A stretch of DNA of 13,156 bases from CAYLZO01 sp964387775 (GCA_964387775.1 CAYLZO010000150.1:1-13156); one strand, 5' to 3'. Counted from the first letter of the stretch, positions 6,005 through 13,107 are shown. The notes: generated from the sequence alone by a model not told the origin. Numbers and translations: made by a program.

Positions 6005-8326
6005 CTAGGCCCGGTTGCCCCGCTTCTGGATGCCCTCCAGGTAGGCCACGTCGCCGGTGTTGAGCTCGGCGGCGTTGGCCTCGTCGGTGTCCAGGTGGAA
6101 CTCGAGCTGGTACTTGGGCGAGACGCGCACCGCCACGTCGCCGAAAATCAGCTCCCGCTCGCCCTCTACCCGCAGGCGAACCACGTCACCGTGCTCCAGG
6201 CCCAGCTTGCGGGCGTCGGTGGGCGTCATGTGCAGGTGGCGCTGGGCATAGATGACGCCCTGCTCGATGGCGACCTGTCCTTCTGGCCCTTCCAGCGCGA
6301 GGCCCGGCGTGCCGGTCAGGTCGCCCGACATGCGAACCGGGGCGTGGATGCCCAGGCGAAAGCCCTCGGTGCGCGCAATCTCGACCTGGGTCTTGCTGCG
6401 GGCCGGCCCCAGCACGCGCACCCGGTCGATGGCGCCCCGGGGCCCGACGAGGCGCACCTGCTCCTCGGCTGCAAATTGGCCCGGCTGGGAGAGCGGCACC
6501 TTGGGCGTCAGTTCGTGGTCGCGGCCAAAGAGCTTTTCCACGTCGGGCTGGCTCAGGTGGACGTGGTGGGCCGAGACGCCGATGGGGATCGGGATCTCGC
6601 TGGCCTTCAGCCGCTTTTGCAGGGCCTGGTAGCCCAGGATGCGGATCGTCTCGCGGGCGATCATGCGCGAGGCGTCAGAGTGGACGACGAGGACCTTCAT
6701 CTTGGAGTCGGGATGGGAGATGTCCACCACCCCCTCGGTTGCGTCCCGCACCGCCCGGTTCTTGACAGCGTCGATCAGGATGCCGAGGCTCCACAGGTCT
6801 GTGCAGGCCATCGAGCGCACGCCGGCGGCGTTCTCGCCGATGCCGCCCGTAAAGACCAGCACGTCCAGGCCGCCCAGCGCGGCATAGTAGCCGCCGATGT
6901 ACTTGCGCAGCCGGTAGGCGAACGCCTCGGCGGCCAGCATGGCCTTGGGATCGCCGGCGTTGGCCGCGTCGGGGATCTCGCGGGTGTCGCCCGACAGGCC
7001 CGAGAGTCCCTTCATGCCACTCTCGCGGTTGAGCAGGTGGTCGATCTCGTCGGCCGTCAGACCCTTGCGCATCAGGTAGGTTACGATGGCCGGGTCGATG
7101 TCGCCCGAGCGGGTGACCATGACCAGCCCCTCCAGCGGGGTGAGGCCCATGCTGGTGTCAATCGAGCGGCCGTGGTCGATGGCGCAGGCCGAGGCGCCCT
7201 CGCCCAGGTGGCAGGTAATGATCTTGAGGCGGGAGAAGCGCTTGTGCAGGTGGGTCGCCGCCATCAAGGCCACGTATTGGTGGGACGGCCCGTGGAAACC
7301 AAAGCGGCGGATGCCATCCTCGGTGTAGAGCTTTTCCGGGAGGGCGTAGCGGTAGGCGTAGGGCGGCATAGTCTGGTGGAAAGCCGTGTCAAAGACGGCG
7401 ACCTGGGGCACGTCGGGCAGGCGGTCACGCATCCACTCGATGCCCAGGGCGTGCATCGGGTTGTGCAGGGGCGCCAAGGGGGCGAAATCGCGGATGTCTT
7501 GCAGCACCCGCTCGTCGATCAAGACCGGCTGGGCATACTTGTCGCCGCCGTGGACCACGCGGTGGCCGATGGCCGTGACCTCGTCAAGGCTGCCGAGGAC
7601 GCCGACTTGGGGGTCGACCAGGCGGTCCAGCGCCGCTTGCAGCGCCTCTTTGTGATCCACGGCGCCGAGCTCGAACGTGTGCTCGCCTTCGGTGGTGGCG
7701 TGGGTCTGGAGACAACGCGGCTCCTCGATCCACTCCACCTGGCCTTCGACGTTCTTGCTGACGTCGTCGGTGTCGAAATAGCGATACTTCAGGGAGCCGG
7801 TGCGCAGATTAAGGACCAGGATCTTCTGGGGCTCGTCGGGCGTCAGGCCCAAGCCGTAGGGGTCCTCGTCGGCCTCTTCCACCGCGATCTCCTGATCGAT
7901 GTCCGATTGCTCGTGCTCGATCAACGTGCTCTTGCGGGCAATGGACTTGGAGAACACTTGCAGCACCGCCGGATCGATCTGCACCCATCGCTGGAAAACT
8001 CCCTCGGGGATGAGCAGCACCTGCGACGGCGTGACGCAGATTATGTCAACCGGAGAGCTCAAGCCCGTCATGAGCGACATCTCGCCAAAGTAGCTGCCCT
8101 CGGCAAGCAATTCAATGCGGCGGGGCTTGCCCTTTTCCTCGCCCAAATAGACACCCAGGCTTCCTTCCAGGATCAGGCCAAAGAAGGTGAAGGGCTGCCC
8201 CCTGGAGACGACCACCTCGCCCGGCGCGTAGGGCGCGATCTCGGCTTGCTCCAAGATCGCCTCCGCCACCTTGTCCGGCACGTTATCAAAGATCTCGTAT
8301 TCGTTCAGCAGTTCTCGTGCAACCAT
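6005..8326 (-). CDS. ackA-pduL: Fusion: cNMP-binding-like domain + acetate kinase + PduL phosphotransacylase
   Basis: This 773-residue chain joins three units. Residues about 6-140 are a cyclic-nucleotide-binding (CAP-like) fold ending in SYFGEMSLMTG. After an acidic linker (about 141-166), residues about 167-570 are a complete acetate kinase: N173 in LNLRTGSLK, GHRVVHGG, FDTAFHQ (D313), GFHGPSHQYV (H345), CHLGEGAS (H373), TRSGDIDP (R406) and FTGGIGENA (E498). Residues about 577-760 are PduL: zinc-ligand motifs HVHLS (H588, H590), RHLHM (H697, H699) and EFHLD (H744), plus PVRMSGDLTGTPG with R665. The chain could turn acyl-CoA and phosphate into acyl-phosphate, then ADP into ATP plus acetate. 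There is no PduL encapsulation peptide. ATG 8326 has AGGAGAGGAG just upstream; a TTG at 8356 is less likely. It follows queG by 54 bases. Confidence 0.93.
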   Translation of the reverse strand: MVARELLNEYEIFDNVPDKVAEAILEQAEIAPYAPGEVVVSRGQPFTFFGLILEGSLGVYLGEEKGKPRRIELLAEGSYFGEMSLMTGLSSPVDIICVTPSQVLLIPEGVFQRWVQIDPAVLQVFSKSIARKSTLIEHEQSDIDQEIAVEEADEDPYGLGLTPDEPQKILVLNLRTGSLKYRYFDTDDVSKNVEGQVEWIEEPRCLQTHATTEGEHTFELGAVDHKEALQAALDRLVDPQVGVLGSLDEVTAIGHRVVHGGDKYAQPVLIDERVLQDIRDFAPLAPLHNPMHALGIEWMRDRLPDVPQVAVFDTAFHQTMPPYAYRYALPEKLYTEDGIRRFGFHGPSHQYVALMAATHLHKRFSRLKIITCHLGEGASACAIDHGRSIDTSMGLTPLEGLVMVTRSGDIDPAIVTYLMRKGLTADEIDHLLNRESGMKGLSGLSGDTREIPDAANAGDPKAMLAAEAFAYRLRKYIGGYYAALGGLDVLVFTGGIGENAAGVRSMACTDLWSLGILIDAVKNRAVRDATEGVVDISHPDSKMKVLVVHSDASRMIARETIRILGYQALQKRLKASEIPIPIGVSAHHVHLSQPDVEKLFGRDHELTPKVPLSQPGQFAAEEQVRLVGPRGAIDRVRVLGPARSKTQVEIARTEGFRLGIHAPVRMSGDLTGTPGLALEGPEGQVAIEQGVIYAQRHLHMTPTDARKLGLEHGDVVRLRVEGERELIFGDVAVRVSPKYQLEFHLDTDEANAAELNTGDVAYLEGIQKRGNRA

Positions 8327-8380
8327 AGACTCCTCTCCTATGCGGCGATGACCCAAACAGACGATGCGCCTGCGATGATA

Positions 8381-9550
8381 CTACGATCCGCCCAGAACGC
8401 CAACCCCGAGTCCCAGGTGGATCTCCTCTCGTACCCACTCGTCGCCCTCGCGGGACAGGGCGTACTCCAGGGAGCGCCGGGCCTCGGCCGTGCCGATGCG
8501 CGCCAATGCCCAAGCCGCGTGCCCCCGGATCAGGGGTTCGGGGTCGGCCAGACTGTGGACCAGCGCCGGGACCGCCGCCGGATCGCCCCAGTTGCCCAAC
8601 GCAACACAGACGTTGCGCAAGAGGCCGCGGCGCTTGGCTCGCTTGACGGGACTACTTCGAAAGCGTCGCCGGAATCCCTCATCGTCCAGGGCCAGCAGGT
8701 CCAGTAAACGGGGCGCGATGCCGTCCGGGCGGGGCTGAAAGGCCGGCTCGGCCGTTGGCCGGGTAAAGCGCCGGTTCCAGGGGCAAACCTCCTGGCAGAT
8801 GTCGCAGCCAAAGATGCGGTTGCCCATGAGCGGCCTCAGATCGCGGAGGATGGGGCCTTTGAGCTCGATGGTCAGGTAGGAGATGCAGCGCCGGGCGTCG
8901 AGCACGTACGGCCCGACGAAGGCGTCTGTCGGGCAGGCGTCTAGGCAGCGGGTGCAGCGCCCGCAGGTGCCCTCCGTCTCGGCCGGAAATCGCAAGGCCG
9001 GCAGTTCGACGTCGAGCAGCAGCTCTCCCAAAAAGAGCCAGGAGCCGAGGTCGGGGCGGATCAGGTTGGTGTTCTTGCCCACAAAGCCGAGCCCCGCCCG
9101 GGCGGCAAGCTCCCGCTCCAGCAAGGGGCCGGTGTCCACGTAGGCCCGCTGGGCGACGTCTCCTGTGACCTGGGCCTCCACGAACGCGCCCAACTGGCGC
9201 AGGCGCGGGGTCAGGACGTCATGATAGTCCTCGTCCCAGGCATAGCTGGCGATGATACCCCGCGCGGGATCGTCGCGCAGCGCCGGGGGCAGGGGCACCG
9301 AGTGAAAGTTGCTGCCGATCACGACGACGGCCCGGATGCCGGGCAGCGTCCGGGCCAGGTCGGCGCGACGAGCCGCCGCGTCGGGCCGGGCCAGGTAGCC
9401 CATCTCGCCGTGGTAGCCCTCTGCCAGCCATGCCTCGTAGGCCCACTGGGTGGTCGCGAGCCGGGCCGGCACGATACCCACCAGGTCAAAGCCGAGCCTC
9501 CGGGCCTCGGCCACGATCTGTTTTGCCAAATTCAGATTGTCTTCTGCCAT
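8381..9550 (-). CDS. queG: Epoxyqueuosine reductase QueG
   Basis: The 389-residue enzyme does the last step of queuosine synthesis in tRNA, reducing epoxyqueuosine with cobalamin and two [4Fe-4S] clusters. Visible signs are the proposed catalytic Asp in YVDTGPLLER (D139), GFVGKNTNLI (155-164), the first cluster motif CGRCTRCLDACP (C196, C199, C202, C206), RRCISYLTIE (221-229), and the second motif CDICQEVCPWNR (C249, C252, C256). A C-terminal HEAT-like part (about 310-389: LLRNVCVALGNWGD, then LIRGHAAWALARIG) fits the long form. ATG 9550 is chosen because GAGG precedes it. An open frame reaches 9751, but that extension is antisense to the tRNA gene. It is probably the first gene of an operon with the acetate kinase-PduL fusion. 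Confidence 0.93.
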   Translation of the reverse strand: MAEDNLNLAKQIVAEARRLGFDLVGIVPARLATTQWAYEAWLAEGYHGEMGYLARPDAAARRADLARTLPGIRAVVVIGSNFHSVPLPPALRDDPARGIIASYAWDEDYHDVLTPRLRQLGAFVEAQVTGDVAQRAYVDTGPLLERELAARAGLGFVGKNTNLIRPDLGSWLFLGELLLDVELPALRFPAETEGTCGRCTRCLDACPTDAFVGPYVLDARRCISYLTIELKGPILRDLRPLMGNRIFGCDICQEVCPWNRRFTRPTAEPAFQPRPDGIAPRLLDLLALDDEGFRRRFRSSPVKRAKRRGLLRNVCVALGNWGDPAAVPALVHSLADPEPLIRGHAAWALARIGTAEARRSLEYALSREGDEWVREEIHLGLGVGVLGGS

Positions 9551-9570
9551 AAGCCTCAATCTCTTTCGGC

Positions 9571-9599
9571 ATTCTACCCGAAAAGCGGCGGCGGCACAA
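9571..9599 (-). promoter_or_regulatory. Possible promoter for queG
   Basis: On the minus strand TAGAAT (9576-9571) lies 17 bases after TTGTGC (9599-9594). The -10 matches consensus at five of six positions but the -35 at only three. The implied start near 9563 leaves a leader of about 13 bases before the queG ATG. Confidence 0.45.
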
Positions 9600-9618
9600 G
9601 TCGCAGTCGCCAGCCGGG

Positions 9619-9648
9619 TTGACCAAGCTTCCGCTTCTATGGTATACT
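9619..9648 (+). promoter_or_regulatory. Promoter for tRNA-Arg
   Basis: TTGACC (9619-9624) and TATACT (9643-9648) are spaced by 18 bases, both near consensus. The tRNA begins 14 bases after the -10 box, so the primary transcript would carry only a few extra 5' bases. Confidence 0.75.
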
Positions 9649-9661
9649 TGCAGGTGAACAC

Positions 9662-9734
9662 GCGCCTGTAGCTCAACGGATAGAGCGTCTGACTTCGAAT
9701 CAGCAGGTTGGGGGTTCGAGTCCCTCCAGGCGCG
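9662..9734 (+). tRNA. tRNA-Arg, anticodon TCG
   Basis: The cloverleaf folds well. The acceptor stem GCGCCTG/CAGGCGC has seven pairs, the D stem is GCTC/GAGC, the anticodon loop CTTCGAA has anticodon TCG (9695-9697), and the T stem GGGGG/CCCTC closes the loop TTCGAGT. The discriminator base is G (9734) and CCA is not encoded. The outermost anticodon-stem pair (9688 with the C at 9704) is a T-C mismatch, a small oddity that still leaves four good pairs. It would read CGA codons, and others in the CGN box by wobble. It has its own promoter and a strong terminator. Confidence 0.95.
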
Positions 9735-9765
9735 CCTGGGCAGAGTGACACGTCCCGGAAGTAGG

Positions 9766-9801
9766 AAAAGAGCCACCGGATGGATATCCGGTGGCTCTTT
9801 T
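9766..9801. terminator. Bidirectional hairpin terminator
   Basis: Arms 9766-9780 and 9787-9801 are perfectly complementary over 15 bases with a six-base loop. They hold a GC-rich core (GAGCCACCGGA) flanked by AAAA on one side and TTTT on the other. It follows tRNA-Arg on the plus strand and lies 26 bases past the stop of the repeat-protein gene on the minus strand, so it can end both transcripts. Confidence 0.9.
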
Positions 9802-9826
9802 GTGCAGAGCGGGTGGCCGGCCAGGA

Positions 9827-12800
9827 TCAGTAGTTCTTGAGGATAATGGGCAGGTAGATGCAGTCCGGCAGGTCGCGGACGTAATCGATCCCCCCCACTT
9901 CGGTGCCGGTGACGATCTCGGCCACCTCTATCGTAAAGTCGTAGTCGATCTCGGCGGCGACGGTCAGGGTCATCCGCGCCGTCTCGCCGGGCATCATCGA
10001 GATCCCGCTCATGGTCGCCGGCAGGCCGGTGGCCGTCAGGGTATCCACACCCGTGCTAAAGTTCGTAAGAGAGGTCCACCGCGACCACAGGCTCCCCGGC
10101 TCCACGATCAACGTCCCGGTGCCGATGGGGAAGTCGCTACTGTCGAATTCGATGTCCACCTCGACGTTCTTGTTCCAGGGATTCACGGCGTCAAAGTAGA
10201 TCGTGTCGGTGGCAACCGTCGTCGTATAGAACCCACACTCGGTGACTTCCGGATAGTCCACGATGTTGGCGTTGCGCTGGGCGATATTGTTGTTGTTCTG
10301 GGTCTTGTCCACGGGGGCCACCGTGTCCGGCCCGGAGCCAATGGGATCTTGGAGCGCATCGGCCCGTGCCAGTAGGCAAAAGTGGCCGGTGATGAAGGGC
10401 ACGTTCCAGGTCAAGGATTTGGTCGTCACCGCTCCGCCGGCCAGGCTGGGGATGTGGACGTTGCCGATGTAGCTCCAGCTTCCTGGCCAGGAGAGGGCCA
10501 GCGCTGCGTTGGCCCAATAGACGTCTACGGTGGTATTGGTCACCGTGGCCGTCATCCGGTTTCGCACGCGAACACAGACCGTCGTGCTCGAACCCGCGGT
10601 GGGGTTCTCGTGGTTGGTGTTGGTGCAGTCGCCGTCGTTGCGGACCCAGACGTCAGGGCTATTCCACCAGGGCGAGCTACTGGGCACCGCGCCGAGGTCA
10701 GAGGCGTTGTCCTTGAGATAGATATCGTAGTCGGGTTCTTCCTTCTCCCCCGGCAGATAGTAGTCCTCGGTTTCGCCGTACAGGTAACCATTGTCGGGTC
10801 CCCGGCCGTCCGCCCGGACGGTGCCCGGCACCAGCGGCGCCGGGACGTCGGCGATGGAGATGCGCATCCAAGTGGGGTCCAGAGGTGTGGCATTGTAGGG
10901 CAAAAAGGCCGGCGTCTGCAAGACGTGGACGCCTGGCCCCAAGACCGTGACCTGGTTCTGGACGGCCCACTCCGGGGCATCCGCCGCCTGGGTGCAGGTA
11001 AAGACGTCGCCCCAGTCGCCGTCGCGGTTCCAGTCGAACCAGACGTTGACAAAGCGCTCGTCCATCGCCGCGCCGGGCGTCACCGTGACCGTATACGAGA
11101 TGACGGTGGAGGTGCAGTGGCTGATCGTCACCGGGTAGAGCAGGCCGTCGTCGGCGCCGTCGCGGTCGGGCGTATCGGTGAGCGGCTCGATGTTGGTCAA
11201 ACCGTCCTCGTCGGGCATCAGGTCGGCGTCGCTCTCCAGCGTGACCCATGGCCCCAGCCAGGCGTCGCCGCGCGGGAACCAGTGCTTCGGCCCGGGTGGC
11301 AGGCCGGTGGCCGGGTCAAAGACGGTGGGGTAGGCGGCCAGCGTACCGGGTGGCCCGCCGGCCGGATAGGCCGTCATCGTCGGCGTAAAGTGGTTGGTGC
11401 TGTCCGGGGCATCGCCCAGGTCGGCCACCTCGACCTCCTCGGGATAGCATTCGTCCCAGACGACAGGATCAGAGGTGTAGTGGCACGCTGGCCAGCGATA
11501 GGGATCGGTCGTGAAATCGGGCGGCTGTTCGCATTCGGGCCAGAGGATGGTGTCGGTCGTATAATCCTTCGTCGGCCACGTGGTTCCATCGCAGTCTGGA
11601 TTCGTCGGGTCAGACGTGAAATGGCATTGCGGCCAGACCCGGGCGTCGTCGGTGAAGAACCGGCACTCAAGCCAGGTCTGAGGATCTCGGGTGTAGGGCT
11701 CGCCGTCACATTCGGGCCAGATGCGGGGATCGTTGGTGTAGCCCGGCAGGCACTCGGGCCATCGCTCGGGGTCCCACGTCCAGTTGGGCGCACACCAGGG
11801 CCAAACTTCCGGGTCTTGGGTGTATCCGGGGGAACATTGATGCCACAGGTCCGGGTCCTGGGTGAAATTGTCGCATTCTGGCCACAGATTGGCGTCGAAG
11901 GTATAGTCTTTGGTTGGATAGGTGGACTGGCACTCGGACCATTGGACGGGGTCAGAGGTATAGTGGCACTCGGGCCATTCGTAAGCATCGGTCGTATAGT
12001 CCGGGTCGGGGTGGCACCACGGCCACTGCTGGGGATCTTCGGTATACGCCGAGGTATCACACTCGGGCCAAAGCTGGGGATTGGTCGTGTACTCGGGGTC
12101 ACACCAGGGCCAAAGCTGGGGATTGGTCGTGTACTCGGGATCGGGGACCGGGCAACCCGCCCACATCTCGGGGTTGCTGGTGTAATCCTGGGTCGGAAAG
12201 GGTGTCATACAATCAGGGTCCTGTGGGTCCGAGGTGTAGTGGCACTCTGGATAGATGTAGGGGTCCATGGTCGGCTCTACGCCACATTCGGGCCAGGTTC
12301 CCGGATCCTCGGTGTAGGTCGGATCGTTGCACCACGGCCAGAGGGCCGGATCGTAGGTGTAGCGCGGATCGCACCAGGACCACAGCGCCACTTCCTGGGT
12401 GTACAACGGGTCTCCACAATGGGGAATCTGGGGATCGCGGGTCCAGGCAGGATCACACCAGAAACTGCTCGGATCTTGGGTGATCCCCCCACCGGTTGGG
12501 TCGCACTCGGGCCAGAGGCTGGCGTCCCAGGTATAGTCCTTGGTGGGCCAGTCATTTTCACAATCGAGATCGTTCGGATCGCTGGTGTAGTGGCACCACG
12601 GCCACTGGAGCAGGTCCCGCGTATAGCCGAACTGGCATTCGTGCCACAACTGGGGGTCGGTGGTATAGTGCTCGGTCGGCCGGGCCTGGTTCACGGCGCG
12701 AGCCGCAGGCACCTGGGCCTTGCCATCCAGCTCGTCGACGGCCTGCTGCAACGTGGCATCAAAATAGGGAGAGGCCGCCGGTTCCTCAATCGGAGAAGCA

Positions 12801-12883
12801 TCGGAGGCAAAGGCCAGGCCGGCGACCGTAGCCAGGATAACCAGTGCCCCTACGCTGACAACTAGGCTCTTGTTCAAGTTCAC
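9827..12883 (-). CDS. Exported protein with 28 Cys/Trp repeats, GEVED-like and CARDB-like modules
   Basis: The 1018-residue protein starts with a signal peptide (1-26, likely cut after AFA). Residues 73-479 are 28 short repeats with consensus Y-T-x-D-P-x-x-W-P-x-C, one Cys each. A linker with DLGDAPDSTNH and the acidic DEDG/DGADDG motifs (about 488-580) leads to a GEVED-like domain (about 590-710: VNVWFDWNRDGDWGD, TWMRISIADVPAP, GPDNGYLYGETEDYYLPG). A CARDB/Ig-like domain (about 718-850) and another beta-rich region (about 880-1000) follow. The end, IYLPIILKNY, is a C-terminal motif I associate with secreted Chloroflexota proteins. The start codon is GTG (12883) with AAAGGAG ten bases upstream. 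Function is unknown; cell-surface attachment is inference. Confidence 0.85.
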   Translation of the reverse strand: MNLNKSLVVSVGALVILATVAGLAFASDASPIEEPAASPYFDATLQQAVDELDGKAQVPAARAVNQARPTEHYTTDPQLWHECQFGYTRDLLQWPWCHYTSDPNDLDCENDWPTKDYTWDASLWPECDPTGGGITQDPSSFWCDPAWTRDPQIPHCGDPLYTQEVALWSWCDPRYTYDPALWPWCNDPTYTEDPGTWPECGVEPTMDPYIYPECHYTSDPQDPDCMTPFPTQDYTSNPEMWAGCPVPDPEYTTNPQLWPWCDPEYTTNPQLWPECDTSAYTEDPQQWPWCHPDPDYTTDAYEWPECHYTSDPVQWSECQSTYPTKDYTFDANLWPECDNFTQDPDLWHQCSPGYTQDPEVWPWCAPNWTWDPERWPECLPGYTNDPRIWPECDGEPYTRDPQTWLECRFFTDDARVWPQCHFTSDPTNPDCDGTTWPTKDYTTDTILWPECEQPPDFTTDPYRWPACHYTSDPVVWDECYPEEVEVADLGDAPDSTNHFTPTMTAYPAGGPPGTLAAYPTVFDPATGLPPGPKHWFPRGDAWLGPWVTLESDADLMPDEDGLTNIEPLTDTPDRDGADDGLLYPVTISHCTSTVISYTVTVTPGAAMDERFVNVWFDWNRDGDWGDVFTCTQAADAPEWAVQNQVTVLGPGVHVLQTPAFLPYNATPLDPTWMRISIADVPAPLVPGTVRADGRGPDNGYLYGETEDYYLPGEKEEPDYDIYLKDNASDLGAVPSSSPWWNSPDVWVRNDGDCTNTNHENPTAGSSTTVCVRVRNRMTATVTNTTVDVYWANAALALSWPGSWSYIGNVHIPSLAGGAVTTKSLTWNVPFITGHFCLLARADALQDPIGSGPDTVAPVDKTQNNNNIAQRNANIVDYPEVTECGFYTTTVATDTIYFDAVNPWNKNVEVDIEFDSSDFPIGTGTLIVEPGSLWSRWTSLTNFSTGVDTLTATGLPATMSGISMMPGETARMTLTVAAEIDYDFTIEVAEIVTGTEVGGIDYVRDLPDCIYLPIILKNY
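11447..12667 (-). repeat. 28 tandem 12-19-residue Tyr-Thr/Trp-Pro-Cys coding repeats
   Basis: All 28 units keep the Thr at position 2 and exactly one Cys. The first position is aromatic in 26 units, and the fourth is Asp in 24 (Asn in three, Glu in one). Most have W-P or W just before x-C, as in YTTDPQLWHEC, YTEDPGTWPEC and WTWDPERWPEC. Units differ mainly in the linker after Cys (1-8 residues). A longer composite block, W-P-x-C-H-(Y/F)-T-S-D-P, then C, then P-T-(K/Q)-D-Y-T, starts at residues 94, 211, 303 and 417, with a partial copy at 464. Most units differ at the DNA level, so the array is mostly old. Confidence 0.95.
12065..12139 (-). repeat. Perfect 33-base direct repeat inside the coding array
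   Basis: Bases 12065-12097 and 12107-12139 are identical over 33 positions, with a 42-base period equal to one 14-residue unit. They encode units 13 and 14, which both begin YTTNPQLWP. This is the most recent duplication visible in the array. Confidence 0.9.
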
Positions 12884-12929
12884 TTTTCCACTTCTCCTTT
12901 CTTCCTCGGGGATTTCCTATATTCGTCAC

Positions 12930-12976
12930 GCGGTTGTCGGTTTGCCACCTCCTCTCCCGATCCTACTCGACACCGC
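12930..12976 (-). promoter_or_regulatory. Hairpin in the 5' leader of the repeat-protein gene
   Basis: In the transcript, GCGGTGTCG (12976-12968) can pair with CGACAACCGC (12939-12930) with one bulged A. The 28-base loop contains a purine-rich, Shine-Dalgarno-like AGGAGGTGG with no start codon at normal distance. It lies within the leader of about 190 bases between the promoter and the GTG start. It matches no riboswitch class I know. Confidence 0.35.
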
Positions 12977-13078
12977 CAAGGTCTCTGCGTGGGAAAGATC
13001 TGTTGCAGCACCGGTAGCATGGACAGGCCCAAAGTGCCAACCAACCGGGAAATACCATCACAAGAGCGAACTGTTGCC

Positions 13079-13107
13079 ATTATAACCCAAGTCCCCCCCC
13101 TTGTCAA
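13079..13107 (-). promoter_or_regulatory. Perfect-consensus promoter with a G8 tract in the spacer
   Basis: On the minus strand TTGACA (13107-13102) and TATAAT (13084-13079) are both perfect sigma70 boxes, separated by exactly 17 bases. The spacer holds eight consecutive G (C at 13093-13100 on the plus strand). The start would be near 13072, leaving a leader of about 190 bases. The remaining DNA from 13108 to 13156 shows nothing I can name. Confidence 0.85.

Noticed and set aside
5999..8707. 902-residue open frame on the plus strand
   Set aside because: It is antisense to the acetate kinase-PduL fusion and queG. Its translation is low-complexity (H, R, V, G, A, Q rich) with no domain, as expected opposite GC-rich codons.
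9661..9738. 8-base direct repeat CGCGCCTG flanking tRNA-Arg, as an attachment site
   Set aside because: It results from the complementary acceptor stem and the palindromic GCGC, and no integrase or element boundary is nearby.
9551..9751. N-terminal extension of queG containing TRTPNLLIRSQTLYPLSYRR
   Set aside because: This is the well-known false peptide from reading a tRNA gene antisense; it overlaps tRNA-Arg. The true QueG start is at 9550.
11447..12667. CRISPR-like array
   Set aside because: The repeats are in frame, of unequal length, coding, and lack conserved repeat/spacer alternation or nearby cas genes.
11447..12667. Multihaem cytochrome (several W-P-x-C-H motifs)
   Set aside because: There is only one Cys per unit and no CxxCH motif, so covalent haem c attachment is not supported.
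10382..12865. 827-residue open frame on the plus strand with repeated G-P-x-x-G-I-x-G-V patterns
   Set aside because: The apparent repeats are the reverse reading of the Cys/Trp array. The minus frame has a signal peptide, domains, promoter and ribosome site; this one has none.
12884..12970. c-di-GMP (GEMM) riboswitch in the leader, from a GGCAAACC match
   Set aside because: The rest of the GEMM core (GACGCAAAGCC and the tetraloop-receptor helices) is missing, so the short match is probably chance.
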